A stretch of 46,723 nt of DNA from CABQCM01 sp965145485 (GCA_965145485.1 CBCTCU010000023.1:1-46723); one strand, 5' to 3'. Counted from the first letter of the stretch, positions 17,653-26,996 are shown. The notes: generated from the sequence alone by a model not told the origin. Made by a program: numbers and translations.

Positions 17653-18348
17653 TCAGCCCTGCCCGTAATAGGCGTTTTCCCCGTGCTTGCGGAAAAAGTG
17701 CTTATCCCGGATGAAGTCGGGCGCGGGTTGCGCGTGCGGGCAGATGGCCTCGGTGCGCAGCGCCATCTTGGCCACCTCCTCGAGCACGACGGCGTTGTGT
17801 ACCGACTCGGCCGCGTCCCGCCCCCAGGTAAAGGGCCCGTGGCAGGCGCAGAGGATCGCCGGATTGTACATCGGCTGGATTCCCCTCTCCTCCAGGCATT
17901 CGATGATGGTAAGCCCGGTGTTTTTTTCATATTCCCCCTCGATCTCCTCCCGCGTGAGCACTCTCGCGCAGGGAATGGGGCCGTAAAAGGAGTCGGCATG
18001 GGTCGTGCCGTACAGGGGGATATCCCGCCGCGCCTGCGCCCAGGCGGTGGCAAAGGAGGAATGGGTGTGCGCAATGCCCCCGATATCGGCATACTTTTTA
18101 TAAAGCTCGAGATGGGTCGGGGTATCGGACGAGGGCTTGTAGCGCCCCTCGACCCGGTTCCCCTCGAGGTCGACCACCGCCATATCCTCCGGCGCAAGCG
18201 ACTCATACGGTACCCCGCTCGGCTTGATGACTACCAGGCCGGCGACACGGTCGATACCGCTGACGTTCCCCCAGGTGTAGGTAATCAGCCCGCGGTCGTT
18301 CAGCTCCATATTCGCCTGATAAACTTCCCTTTTCAACTGCTCCAGCAT
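17653..18348 (-). CDS. araD: L-ribulose-5-phosphate 4-epimerase (AraD/UlaF/SgbE family)
   Basis: This 231-residue class II aldolase-like enzyme converts L-ribulose 5-phosphate to D-xylulose 5-phosphate. The zinc and catalytic residues known from E. coli AraD are present one position earlier: D75 in SSDTPTHL, H94 and H96 in AHTHSSF, and H170 in CACHGPFTWG. GNVSGID near 27-33 and KPSGVPYE near 42-49 bind phosphate and substrate. The ATG at 18348 follows AAAGGAGG. With the upstream UlaE-like epimerase and L-xylulokinase it completes a route from L-xylulose to the pentose phosphate pathway, so the function may be nearer to UlaF/SgbE than to arabinose use. No arabinose isomerase is present. Confidence 0.93.
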   Translation of the reverse strand: MLEQLKREVYQANMELNDRGLITYTWGNVSGIDRVAGLVVIKPSGVPYESLAPEDMAVVDLEGNRVEGRYKPSSDTPTHLELYKKYADIGGIAHTHSSFATAWAQARRDIPLYGTTHADSFYGPIPCARVLTREEIEGEYEKNTGLTIIECLEERGIQPMYNPAILCACHGPFTWGRDAAESVHNAVVLEEVAKMALRTEAICPHAQPAPDFIRDKHFFRKHGENAYYGQG

Positions 18349-18713
18349 ATCTGCTGCCTCCTTTGCGATTGGTTTGCACCAGTGCGCCCCTGCGGGGCGG
18401 ATTGGATGTGGTGGCCCGCGCCGTCACTGCCGGCGGGGATGCGCCGCTTTGCCCTGCCTTCCAAGGCAGTTTTACCGATGGCGCGCCGTCTGACAATAAA
18501 TTGAGTCTCCTCCGGCCGGAAGGGCCAAGGAAAATATCCATCCCACCGATGGATTAGGGGATACCGCGCGCCCCGACGGGCGCACGCGAGCCCGGGCCCC
18601 CACCCGGCGGCGCAGCAACCGCCCGGCTATACGCCCGCGCGTCGAGCTCCCCGGCCAGCCCTCCCCTGCCGAAGGGTACAGCCGCATCCAGACGGCGGCC
18701 TGCCGTCCGTTTT
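18349..18713. other. Spacer between the two epimerase genes
   Basis: 365 bp. It holds several short hairpins (for example ATCCAT/ATGGAT near 18538-18556 and GCGCCC/GGGCGC near 18569-18584) but no promoter pair, U-tract terminator or recognisable gene. Confidence 0.5.
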
Positions 18714-19556
18714 TCAGACCTGCGCGTCGAGAATACCGCCCAAAAGCCGTCGGGCAAAGGCCAACTCCTCCTCCCAGGCAGGGTTCCCGGTATACCAGCA
18801 CTCCGCGGTGTATTTGCGCACCCCCAGCTCCCACGCGGCGGGAATGACCGCCTGAAAATCCACATGCCCCTGTCCAAAAGGAATCTCGCGGAATTTGCCC
18901 GGCACCGTCTCTTTGAGGTGCAGCGCCGCAAGGTGCCCGGCGCCGGTACGAAGGTCGTCGCAGACGTCGTCGCCATACGTCAGCGCCGCGTTGGTGAGGT
19001 TCCCGCTGTCAGGATAGACGGCGAGATAGGGGGAACGGATGAGACTCACATACCGCATGGCCTTGCTCACGGTGTTCATAAATTCGGTCTCCATGGTTTC
19101 AAAGGCCAGCATCACGCCGGCCGAAGCAGCCATGCGCACCGACAGGGCAAGGTTCTGCTCAAACCAGGCGCGGGTATCGGGGGTGGACGCCTCGTAATAG
19201 ACGTCGTACCCCGCGAGCTGGATGATGCGAATGCCCAGATCGTCCGCAAGGCCGATGGCCTTTTCCATGATCTCCATCCCACGGCGGCGGACGGCGGGAT
19301 CGCTCGCCCCAAGCGGATATTTGCGGTGCCCGCTCAGGCACATGGTGCGGATGGGAACCCCCGTGTCTGCCATGAGGGATACCAGCTCGCTGCGCTTGGA
19401 TACCGGCCAGTCCAGCCGGGCAAGGCGGGCGTCGGTTTCGTCAATGCTGATCTCCAGCGCGTCAAACCCCAATTTCCCAGCCTGTTCGAGCTTCTCTCTC
19501 CAGCTGAGTTCGGCTGGCAGGGCCTTTTCGTACAATGCTAATGTGTATGGCTTCAT
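18714..19556 (-). CDS. ulaE: L-xylulose/L-ribulose-5-phosphate 3-epimerase (UlaE/SgbU family)
   Basis: This 280-residue TIM-barrel protein of the AP endonuclease 2-like superfamily is close in length to E. coli UlaE (284). It converts L-xylulose 5-phosphate to L-ribulose 5-phosphate. Family segments include LYEKALPAELSWREKLEQAG near the start, RTMCLSGHRKYPLGA near residue 87, the metal ligand region FETMETEFMN near 158, and HLKETVPGKFREIPFGQGHV near 213. ATG at 19556 is chosen because AAGGTGG precedes it; an in-frame ATG 14 codons earlier begins an arginine-rich stretch without similarity. The kinase gene ends 77 bp upstream, which supports co-transcription. Confidence 0.92.
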   Translation of the reverse strand: MKPYTLALYEKALPAELSWREKLEQAGKLGFDALEISIDETDARLARLDWPVSKRSELVSLMADTGVPIRTMCLSGHRKYPLGASDPAVRRRGMEIMEKAIGLADDLGIRIIQLAGYDVYYEASTPDTRAWFEQNLALSVRMAASAGVMLAFETMETEFMNTVSKAMRYVSLIRSPYLAVYPDSGNLTNAALTYGDDVCDDLRTGAGHLAALHLKETVPGKFREIPFGQGHVDFQAVIPAAWELGVRKYTAECWYTGNPAWEEELAFARRLLGGILDAQV

Positions 19557-19633
19557 GCTGTTACCACCTTTTGTTCGCCGTCTGCGGCGATGTTGCATCG
19601 AGAGGGCCGGTTTCGGCTGTTTTTGTCCTCATT

Positions 19634-21148
19634 TCAATTGGAAAATCGGCGCCAAACGCCCCGCAGCGCACCGATGATCTCGCGATAGGCTGCGTATTTC
19701 TCCTCGTATACCGCCCGGTATTCCTGCCGGGGGTACACCGTCCGGCTCAGGCGCACGGTGCGCCGGATCGCCTCGTCGTAGTCCCCATAAAGGCCGACCG
19801 CAACCCCGGCCGCCATGGCGGCCCCCTGCGCCCCCAGTTCCTTCCCCTCGACGACGTCCACCGGGAAGCCGAGCACATCGGCGAAGATCTGCACCCAAAC
19901 CTCCGAGCGGGCCGCCCCGCCGGCCAATCGGACGCTCTTTGGCCGCTGCCGGTTTTGCAGCAGGCGTTCCACGTGGGTGCGGTGGGAAAAGGCCACCCCC
20001 TCGTAAACCGCCCGCAGCATGTGCTTTTTGGTGTGATACCCCGTCAGGCCGACAAAGGCCCCCTTGGCCAGAGGGTCGTCGTTGGAGCCGTTGAGGAAAG
20101 GCAAAAAGATCACCTGGCTGTCGGCCGGGTCGATGGAGGCCACCCATTCGTTGGTCAGCTCGTAGACGCTGCCGCCCGCCTGCTCTGCCGCCGCTTTCTC
20201 CTCCGCCATCAGGCGGCGGATAAACCACTCCATATTGCCGGCCGAGGTGGGGCTCGATTCCTCCACCAGATAGTAGCCGGGGATGCAGAAATAGGAATTG
20301 AGGGCAACCGTCCCATTCGTCACCGGCCGGCGGCTTAAGAATTCATTGATCGCCCAGGTGCCGGCCACCATACAAAGCTCCTGCTCGCTGCACAGCCCCG
20401 AGGCGATGCCGCAGGCGTCGACGTCGAACACCCCGGCGGCGACCGGCGTGCCCTGCGCAAGCAACGTCTTTTCACTGGCCGCCTGGGTAACCCGCCCGCA
20501 AAGCTCGTGGGAACGGCGCAGGGGAGGAAGCCGGTCCATCACGCCCTCAAGCCCAAACAGGGCCATCAGCTCCCGGTCGTATTCCCCCGTGCTCAGGTTG
20601 ACGAGATTGCCGCCGGTGGTGTCGGTATATTCCAAAAAAGCCTCCCCGGTGAGCATAAACCGTATGTAGTCCTTGACCATAAAGATGTGCCGGGTACGTT
20701 CGAGCACCTCGGGGCGGTGATCCCGCAGCCAGGCCAGCAGGCTGACCGGCTGGCAGGCCAGGATGTCCTGAAAGGTCTTTTCAAACACCCTTTTCGCCGT
20801 ACCGTCGGCTTTCCACCGCTGGGGGTATTCCCAGGCGCGCGTATCGGTCGAAAGAATGCCGTTATAAGCGGGAAGCCCATCCTCCCCGACCAGATACAGC
20901 CCCTTGCCGTGGCCGGAGAAGGACACGCCCGCGATATGGCGCGGGTCAACGCCGCTTTGAAGGATGGCCGTGCGGATCACCCGCGCGTTGACCTCCCACA
21001 GCTCGGTCATATCCCTCTCGGTATAGCCAGGCCTGGGGGAGAGGGTCTCGGTCGGCTCGCTGGCCACCGCGACCTGATTGCCCTCAGCGTCGAAAATCGC
21101 CGCCTTGGAAAAGGTTCCGCCGTTGTCGATTCCCATGAGATACCGCAT
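19634..21148 (-). CDS. lyxK: FGGY-family carbohydrate kinase, probable L-xylulokinase (LyxK-like)
   Basis: This 504-residue sugar kinase of the FGGY family has the ASKHA phosphate-1 loop GIDNGGTFSKAAIFD at residues 6-20, VSFSGHGKGLYLV near 75, a central hinge region GVFDVDACGIASGL near 239, the adenosine-side motif GTWAINEF near 263 and VRLAGGAARSEVWVQIFAD near 424. The pattern resembles L-xylulokinase (LyxK/YiaP), which also phosphorylates 3-keto-L-gulonate in some members. Its neighbours, UlaE- and AraD-type epimerases, use the expected product L-xylulose 5-phosphate, which is the main argument for the substrate. The ATG at 21148 follows AAAGGTGG. The enzyme that would make L-xylulose and a transporter are not in the window. 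Confidence 0.85.
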   Translation of the reverse strand: MRYLMGIDNGGTFSKAAIFDAEGNQVAVASEPTETLSPRPGYTERDMTELWEVNARVIRTAILQSGVDPRHIAGVSFSGHGKGLYLVGEDGLPAYNGILSTDTRAWEYPQRWKADGTAKRVFEKTFQDILACQPVSLLAWLRDHRPEVLERTRHIFMVKDYIRFMLTGEAFLEYTDTTGGNLVNLSTGEYDRELMALFGLEGVMDRLPPLRRSHELCGRVTQAASEKTLLAQGTPVAAGVFDVDACGIASGLCSEQELCMVAGTWAINEFLSRRPVTNGTVALNSYFCIPGYYLVEESSPTSAGNMEWFIRRLMAEEKAAAEQAGGSVYELTNEWVASIDPADSQVIFLPFLNGSNDDPLAKGAFVGLTGYHTKKHMLRAVYEGVAFSHRTHVERLLQNRQRPKSVRLAGGAARSEVWVQIFADVLGFPVDVVEGKELGAQGAAMAAGVAVGLYGDYDEAIRRTVRLSRTVYPRQEYRAVYEEKYAAYREIIGALRGVWRRFSN

Positions 21149-21243
21149 AGTGATTCCACCTTTCGCATTCGATTGGTCAGGCCGTGCGGCAAGCCGAACG
21201 CCGCCTACAGAGGATAAGCCTACGCCGGAAAATCCGGCTGCCG

Positions 21244-21282
21244 GTTTTATTCGTATAACCCAAATTGGTCAAAACTAATTGG
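21244..21282 (-). promoter_or_regulatory. Candidate promoter with CCAATT direct repeat, sugar operon
   Basis: On the minus strand TTGACC and TAAAAC are spaced by 17 bases (21244-21272). CCAATT occurs twice at a 14-base interval (21263-21268 and 21277-21282), overlapping the -35 region, and could be a regulator site. The promoter lies 96 bp upstream of the kinase start. The remaining spacer towards leuS (21283-21561) holds no recognised feature. Confidence 0.45.
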
Positions 21283-21561
21283 CTCTTAATTAAAAGGAAC
21301 CTTGCACGAACCGGACAATACAGCAACGCCGCCGGAGCACAGCCCCAGCGGCGTTTGCGAGCCCTGCCCCTGTGCCCGACGTCTGGCGAGACCCCGCCCG
21401 CAGCAGCGAACCGCCTAAGCGGCGGCAAGCGGGCCCCCACGCGGGTAAAAGCCCGGCAACACCGCCATCACCGGCTGGTTTCTTTGCGGCAATCCGGCCG
21501 TATCGTCCATCGTTGCCAAACGGCCAACAGCTGGTTTCAGAGTACGCGCTGTGAAAAAAGG

Positions 21562-23967
21562 TTATTTAACAACAAGGTTGACCAGTTTGCCAGGGACATA
21601 AAGCTCTTTGACAATCTGCTTTCCCTCGATCGATTGCGCGACACGCTCGTCGGCTTTGGCGGCCGCAATCGCGTGGGCAGCCGAAATGCCGGCAGGCACC
21701 TTCAGACGGGAACGCAGCTTGCCGCCGATTTGAACCGCGATCTCGATCTCGCTGTCGCGGCATTTCTCCTCGTCGTAGGAGGGCCACTGGGCCAGGCTGC
21801 ACAAACCGCCAAGACCGTATTTTTCCCACAACTCCTCCGCCATATGAGGAGCAAACGGACAAAGGAGCAAAATCAGAGTCTGATATTCTTCTTTTGTAAT
21901 CGAGCCGCTCTTTTCAATCTCGTTGAGCAGGGTCATCAGCGCGGCGATGGCGGTATTGAACTTCATCTCTTCAATATCGGCCGTCACCTTTTTGATGGCG
22001 CGGTGGAAAGAGGCCTCCAACGCGGGGCGCATCCCCTCGCCCGACACCGATTTCTGCAGCGCCCAGATGCGGTCGAGGAAGCGCTTGCAGCCCTTGATGG
22101 AGGAGGTCGACCAGGGGGCCGATTTCTCAAAATCGCCGATGAACATCTCGTACAGGCGCATGGTATCGGCGCCGTACTGGGCGACCACGTCGTCCGGGTT
22201 GACCACGTTGCCGCGCGATTTGGACATCTTTTCCCCATTCTCCCCCAGGATCATGCCGTGGCTGGTGCGCTTTTGATAGGGCTCAGGAGTGGGCGCTACC
22301 CCGATGTCGTAAAGGAATTTATGCCAGAAGCGGCTGTAGAGCAAATGCAGCGTGGTATGCTCCATGCCGCCGTTGTACCAGTCGACCGGCAGCCAGTATT
22401 CCAAAGCCTCTCTGGAGGCCAGCTCCTTATCGTTGTGCGGGTCGGTATAGCGCAGGAAATACCAGGAGGAACCGGCCCAGTTGGGCATGGTGTCGGTCTC
22501 ACGTTTGGCCGGGCCGCCGCAGTGGGGGCAGGTGGTGTTGACCCAGTCGGTCATCTTGGCCAGCGGGCTTTCGCCGTCGTCGGTTGGCTCGTAGCTTTCC
22601 ACGTGGGGCAACGTCAAAGGCAGCTGATCCTCCGGCAGCGGCACCCAGCCGCACTTCTCGCACCAGACCAGCGGAATCGGCTCGCCCCAATAGTGCTGGC
22701 GGGAAAAGATCCAGTCGCGCAGCTTGAAGTTGACCTTGCGCTTGCCGATCCCCTGCTGGGTCAAATAATCGATCATCTTTTCTTTGGCCTGTTCGACGCT
22801 CAAACCGTCAAGAAAGCCCGAATTCACCATTACGCCGGTGGCGCAGTCGGTAAAGGCTTCCTTGTCCACCTGGCCGCCGGCCACCACTTCCACAATGGGC
22901 AGGCCGAACTTTTTGGCAAACTCCCAGTCGCGCGCATCGTGCGCCGGCACGGCCATGATAGCGCCGGTGCCGTAAGACATCAGGACATAATCGGAAACAA
23001 AAATGGGGATTTCCCTACCGTTGACCGGATTGACCGCCATGACCCCGTCCAGGCGCACGCCGGTTTTCTCCTTGGCCATTTCCGAACGCTCAAAATCGGA
23101 TTTTTTGGCCGCGTTGGCGCGGTAGGCGAGGATCTCGTCCATATTGGCGAGGCAGCCGGCCCACTGGTCGATGTAGGGATGCTCGGGCGAGATGACCATA
23201 TAGGTGGCGCCAAAGAGGGTGTCCGGCCGGGTGGTGTACACCACCAGATTGTCCCCCGTCGTCGTCGGGAAGGTCACCTCGGCGCCGGTCGAGCGGCCAA
23301 TCCAGTTTTTCTGCTGCACCTTCACCCGGTCGATAAAATCCAGGGTATCCAGATCGTCGACCAGGCGCTGGGCGTACTCGGTGATTTTGAGCATCCACTG
23401 GCTCTTGACCTTCTGCACGACCTCGCTGCCGCACCGCTCGCAGACCCCGTTGACCACTTCCTCGTTGGCCAACACACATTTGCAGGAGGTGCACCAGTTG
23501 ACCGCCATTTCTTTTTTATAAGCCAAACCCTTTTTGTAAAACTGCAAAAAGATCCACTGGGTCCATTTATAATAGCTCGGATCGGTGGTGTTGATCTCGC
23601 GGCTCCAGTCAAAGGAAAAACCGAGGGATTGCAGCTGCGCCTTGAAGCGGGCTATGTTGTCCCGGGTGACGATCTCGGGATGGATGTGATTTTTAATGGC
23701 AAAATTCTCAGTCGGCAGGCCAAAGGCGTCCCATCCCATGGGGTAAAGGACGTTAAAGCCCTCCATCCGGCGCTTGCGCGCCACAATATCCAGCGCGGTG
23801 TAAGAACGGGGGTGCCCGACGTGCAGCCCCTGCCCCGATGGATAGGGGAACTCAACGAGAGCGTAGAATTTCGGCTTTTTCGAACCGTTTACCGCATGGA
23901 ACGCGCCCTTTTCCTCCCAGATATCCTGCCACTTTTTTTCAATGGCGCCAAAGTCGTAATCTTTCAC
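21562..23967 (-). CDS. leuS: Leucyl-tRNA synthetase
   Basis: This 801-residue class Ia synthetase charges tRNA-Leu. The HIGH-type motif is GLHVGHPRSYTA near residue 48, and the KMSKS motif EKMSKSRGNVVNP lies near 577. The CP1 editing domain occupies the middle (with the T-rich region FPTTTGDNLVVYTTRPDTLFG split across residues near 235-255). Cysteine pairs CTSCKC/CERCG and CEKCG/CPHCGG suggest zinc sites. The start is GTG at 23967, preceded by AGGAAACG; no ATG fits. It is the last gene of the yhbY-nadD-yqeK-LCP-rsfS-leuS cluster. No T-box leader was found in the 182-bp spacer upstream. Confidence 0.98.
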   Translation of the reverse strand: MKDYDFGAIEKKWQDIWEEKGAFHAVNGSKKPKFYALVEFPYPSGQGLHVGHPRSYTALDIVARKRRMEGFNVLYPMGWDAFGLPTENFAIKNHIHPEIVTRDNIARFKAQLQSLGFSFDWSREINTTDPSYYKWTQWIFLQFYKKGLAYKKEMAVNWCTSCKCVLANEEVVNGVCERCGSEVVQKVKSQWMLKITEYAQRLVDDLDTLDFIDRVKVQQKNWIGRSTGAEVTFPTTTGDNLVVYTTRPDTLFGATYMVISPEHPYIDQWAGCLANMDEILAYRANAAKKSDFERSEMAKEKTGVRLDGVMAVNPVNGREIPIFVSDYVLMSYGTGAIMAVPAHDARDWEFAKKFGLPIVEVVAGGQVDKEAFTDCATGVMVNSGFLDGLSVEQAKEKMIDYLTQQGIGKRKVNFKLRDWIFSRQHYWGEPIPLVWCEKCGWVPLPEDQLPLTLPHVESYEPTDDGESPLAKMTDWVNTTCPHCGGPAKRETDTMPNWAGSSWYFLRYTDPHNDKELASREALEYWLPVDWYNGGMEHTTLHLLYSRFWHKFLYDIGVAPTPEPYQKRTSHGMILGENGEKMSKSRGNVVNPDDVVAQYGADTMRLYEMFIGDFEKSAPWSTSSIKGCKRFLDRIWALQKSVSGEGMRPALEASFHRAIKKVTADIEEMKFNTAIAALMTLLNEIEKSGSITKEEYQTLILLLCPFAPHMAEELWEKYGLGGLCSLAQWPSYDEEKCRDSEIEIAVQIGGKLRSRLKVPAGISAAHAIAAAKADERVAQSIEGKQIVKELYVPGKLVNLVVK

Positions 23968-24149
23968 GGTCGTTTCCTGTCCTTTCCGATGAATTGGCTG
24001 TTTTCCTTCTTATATGGTCGTCAGGCTGCCGGGGCGCTAACCGCAGCGCATATCGCCGCGCGGCCGCACCGATGCTACGGCGGCCCATCCCCTCAGCAGC
24101 CGAAGCTGCCTATACGGGTGTGTCAATATCCCTGTGGGGATGGTAATGC

Positions 24150-24524
24150 CTAAGCGTCCTCTCCGGACGCCTCACGCGGCAAAAGCTCCTCCATGGGAAG
24201 CTTTGTCCCATCCGCCCACATGCGCTCGAGGGCATAAAAATTGCGCGCCTCGGTATGGAAGACATGCACCATCACCGAGGTATAATCCAGCAGAATCCAG
24301 GAGGTCGAACGCCCCTCGATGTGATGCGGCTCAACCCCCCGCTCGGAGAGCTTTTCCTCCACCTCGTCGGCAAGCGCCTTCACCTGCGTGGTCGAGGCGC
24401 CCGAGGCGATCACCAGGTAATCCCCGAGGGTGGTCAAAGCCGAAATATCAATGACTTCCAGATCGGCCGCCTTTTTTGCGTCGAGCGCGCGCGCGGCCGC
24501 TAGGGCGATTTCCTTTGGCGTCAT
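24150..24524 (-). CDS. rsfS: Ribosomal silencing factor RsfS (Iojap)
   Basis: This 124-residue protein binds ribosomal protein L14 and blocks joining of the subunits when nutrients are low. Family segments include DLEVIDISALTTLGDYLVIA near residue 22, SGASTTQVKALADEVEEKL near 42, GRSTSWILLDYTSVMVHVFH near 72 and RNFYALERMWADG near 94. The ATG at 24524 follows AAAGGACGG; the longer upstream frame has no similarity. Its place between the LCP genes and leuS is the usual one in Clostridia. Confidence 0.96.
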   Translation of the reverse strand: MTPKEIALAAARALDAKKAADLEVIDISALTTLGDYLVIASGASTTQVKALADEVEEKLSERGVEPHHIEGRSTSWILLDYTSVMVHVFHTEARNFYALERMWADGTKLPMEELLPREASGEDA

Positions 24525-24738
24525 AGCATTACCGTCCTTTTTCTTGAATTGTTGACTGTGGCAATCACGACACCCCATACCGTTTACGGCTGCGCAGCGC
24601 CGGCCGCGGGAGCCTCCCTGAGCAGGCTGCCGGCACAGCGCCGTGCGGCCCATCCCATGCCGGGAGCCGTCTCTATCGCGGCTGGCGCCGTGGTACGGCG
24701 ATGCCAACGGCCGCGGCATCCGCCGATTCAGCCACCGA

Positions 24739-25857
24739 TCACTCGGTCGACGGGGTCAGATCGCTGAAGCTTTCCCCATCCTTGATCCAGGATTGGGTCT
24801 TTTGGGTGTGCAGTTCGCGAATCTTAAGATCCGACTCCGAAATGGGGTCGTCGTAAGGCAAAAAGTGCTCGTTAATCAAATCGACGTAATCGTCCTTATG
24901 GATGGAGTAATAGGAAAGATTCTGGCTCATTCCCGGAGGCGTATAATATCCCGCCTGCCCGGGAACGGCGTAAATGTTGATCGAATCCATCGAGACCTGC
25001 CGCAGCTCCTTGGCATAGCCGAGCATTTGCCCCACCGACATATCGGTTTTAAACTGATCGTAGCAGGAAGTAACGATCTTGACCATGCTGGCCAGCCCCA
25101 TATTCATCACCTTCTGGGCGAAAGCGGCGTAAAAGAGCCGCTGCGCCTCGACCCGCGCCATGTCGCCGCTGGCGTAGCCAGGGCCCGAACGGTTGCGCAC
25201 AAAGCCCTCGGCCTGCCGGCCATCCAGATGGGTCAGCCCCGGGCCAATGGTATAAAACTCATAAGTGGCCGAATCGCTGACCTCCAGCGCGTTCGGCAGA
25301 TCAATATCCACCCCGCCGACCGCGTCGACGACATTGCGGAAAGCCGACAACTGCACCAGAACATAATGGTCGATGGGCAGCCCAAAATAATCGTTGATCC
25401 GCTTGATGAGGAACTCGATCTTGCTCTGGCCCTTGGTCGCGTTGCCGTAAACCGCGTTGACCTTGCCCGACGGGATGTCGCTGCCGATATAAGTATCACG
25501 CGGGATTTGTAAAATGTTGAGGTTGTTGTTGCCGTGGTCAAAGCACCCCACCATGATGACGTCGGTCAGCGTGTTCTGCTCGTCGGTGCCGAGGATGAGG
25601 AAATAGGTAACATTCTCGTTGGTGCTTTTGACAATGCCGGTCAGGCTCTCGACGATACCGCCGTTGTCAACCTCTCCCATGCTCCGATCCTGGAAGCGCA
25701 TATTGAGCATCATCATACCGCTCATGGTCAGAATCGACAACACAAGCACAATGCTGGTGACCACGTTGGTCACGATCAGGCCGACCCGCTTTTTTTTCTT
25801 ACGATATCGCGCGGAATACCGGTTGATATCCACCTCGCCGGGACGTTTCCCCGCCAT
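24739..25857 (-). CDS. LytR-CpsA-Psr (LCP) family ligase, copy 1
   Basis: This 372-residue protein has a basic cytoplasmic N-terminus, one membrane segment (about residues 26-48, VGLIVTNVVTSIVLVLSILT) and an extracellular LCP domain. LCP enzymes transfer polyprenyl-linked polymers such as teichoic acids or capsule to peptidoglycan. Conserved catalytic segments are FLILGTDEQNTLTDVIMVGC near 87, LQIPRDTYIG near 116, and DHYVLVQLSAFRNVVDAVGG and VRNRSGPGYASGDMARVEAQ further on. The ATG at 25857 follows AGGAGGTG. It lies 14 bp after the second LCP gene and is clearly its paralogue. The transferred polymer is unknown. Confidence 0.92.
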   Translation of the reverse strand: MAGKRPGEVDINRYSARYRKKKKRVGLIVTNVVTSIVLVLSILTMSGMMMLNMRFQDRSMGEVDNGGIVESLTGIVKSTNENVTYFLILGTDEQNTLTDVIMVGCFDHGNNNLNILQIPRDTYIGSDIPSGKVNAVYGNATKGQSKIEFLIKRINDYFGLPIDHYVLVQLSAFRNVVDAVGGVDIDLPNALEVSDSATYEFYTIGPGLTHLDGRQAEGFVRNRSGPGYASGDMARVEAQRLFYAAFAQKVMNMGLASMVKIVTSCYDQFKTDMSVGQMLGYAKELRQVSMDSINIYAVPGQAGYYTPPGMSQNLSYYSIHKDDYVDLINEHFLPYDDPISESDLKIRELHTQKTQSWIKDGESFSDLTPSTE

Positions 25858-25871
25858 GACGGCACCTCCTT

Positions 25872-26996
25872 CTACTGGACTAGTTCACTGAGATTGACGC
25901 CGGGATCGATGTCCGACGCGCGCTTTTCGGTGTGCAGCTCGGTGATCGCAAGATCGCCCGTGCTCACGCCGCCGCCATATGGATAGAAATACTCGTTGAG
26001 CATCGCCACATAGTCGCTTTTGTGGATGGAATAATAGGAACGCTTGACCGAGCTGCCGGGTATTTTGTAAGATCCCGACTGCCCCGGTATGGCCATGATC
26101 TTGATGTTGTCCATCGAGACTTCCTTGATCTCCTGCACATAGCCGAGCATCTGGCCGATGGTCAGGTCGGTTTTCACCTTATCATAGCAGCTGGTAGCGG
26201 CAGAGAGCATCTGGCTCATGCTCATGTTGGTCACCTTCTGGAAAAAGGCGGCATAAAAATTGCGCTGCGCCTCGACGCGGGACATATCCCCTTTGCTGTA
26301 GCCCTTACCAGAACGGTTGCGGATGAAACCCTCGGCCTGGTAACCGTTGAGGTGGGTCATTCCCGGGCCGATATAATAAAATTCGTTGGTCTGGGAGTCG
26401 CTGACCCAAAGCTTATTGGGAATGTCGATATCGATTCCGCCAACAGCGTTGACAATATTGCGAAAAGCCGACAGGGAAACCAGGAAGTAATGGTCGATGG
26501 GCAGCCCCAAATAGGTGTTGATGCGCTTGATGAGGGTATTGATGCGGCTTTCCCCTTTTTTGGCGCTGCCATAAACGGCGTTGAGTTTACCGGTGTTGAC
26601 GTCGCTGCCGATGTAGGTGTCGCGGGGCAGCTGCATGATATTGACGGTATCCCGCCCATGGTCAAAACAGGCCACCATCATAGTGTCGGTCAGGGCATCC
26701 CCCTCGTCGGTGCCGACGATCAGGAAATAGCTGACGTCCTCGTGCTCGCTCCTTTGCACGTCGCCGACCGATTCCCCGGTGGGCGCATCGCCGGCCGGCT
26801 CGTCGCCCACTTGATTATCCTGCAGCAGCCTCATGTTCAGCGAGCTCATGCCAACCAGTGCGAGGACCGAGACGATGAGGACAAAGGAGGCGATAACATT
26901 GGTGTAGATCAGGCGCCTTTTCTGCTTTTTTCGACGTTTTTTCGCGGTTGACATGGACAGATCGTAGCCCTGGGGGCGTTTGGACTGGGGATTCAA
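25872..26996 (-). CDS. LytR-CpsA-Psr (LCP) family ligase, copy 2
   Basis: This 374-residue paralogue of the next gene downstream has the same plan: a lysine/arginine-rich N-terminus, one membrane segment (about residues 30-53, containing NVIASFVLIVSVLALVG), then the LCP domain with FLIVGTDEGDALTDTMMVAC, MQLPRDTYIGSD, DHYFLVSLSAFRNIVNAVGG and IRNRSGKGYSKGDMSRVEAQ. The start chosen is TTG at 26996, because AAAGAGGAG stands 5 bases upstream; an ATG 15 codons later has no site. The two genes probably arose by tandem duplication and are translated from one message. The spacer after the membrane segment differs between the copies, which may separate their partners. Confidence 0.9.
   Translation of the reverse strand: MNPQSKRPQGYDLSMSTAKKRRKKQKRRLIYTNVIASFVLIVSVLALVGMSSLNMRLLQDNQVGDEPAGDAPTGESVGDVQRSEHEDVSYFLIVGTDEGDALTDTMMVACFDHGRDTVNIMQLPRDTYIGSDVNTGKLNAVYGSAKKGESRINTLIKRINTYLGLPIDHYFLVSLSAFRNIVNAVGGIDIDIPNKLWVSDSQTNEFYYIGPGMTHLNGYQAEGFIRNRSGKGYSKGDMSRVEAQRNFYAAFFQKVTNMSMSQMLSAATSCYDKVKTDLTIGQMLGYVQEIKEVSMDNIKIMAIPGQSGSYKIPGSSVKRSYYSIHKSDYVAMLNEYFYPYGGGVSTGDLAITELHTEKRASDIDPGVNLSELVQ

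Noticed and set aside
23968..24149. T-box leader upstream of leuS
   Set aside because: The spacer is short and lacks the conserved T-box sequence and a terminator stem.
21265..24153. 962-residue open frame on the plus strand opposite leuS
   Set aside because: It is antisense to a clear leucyl-tRNA synthetase, has no ribosome site and reads as low-complexity sequence; GC-rich codon bias leaves such frames open.
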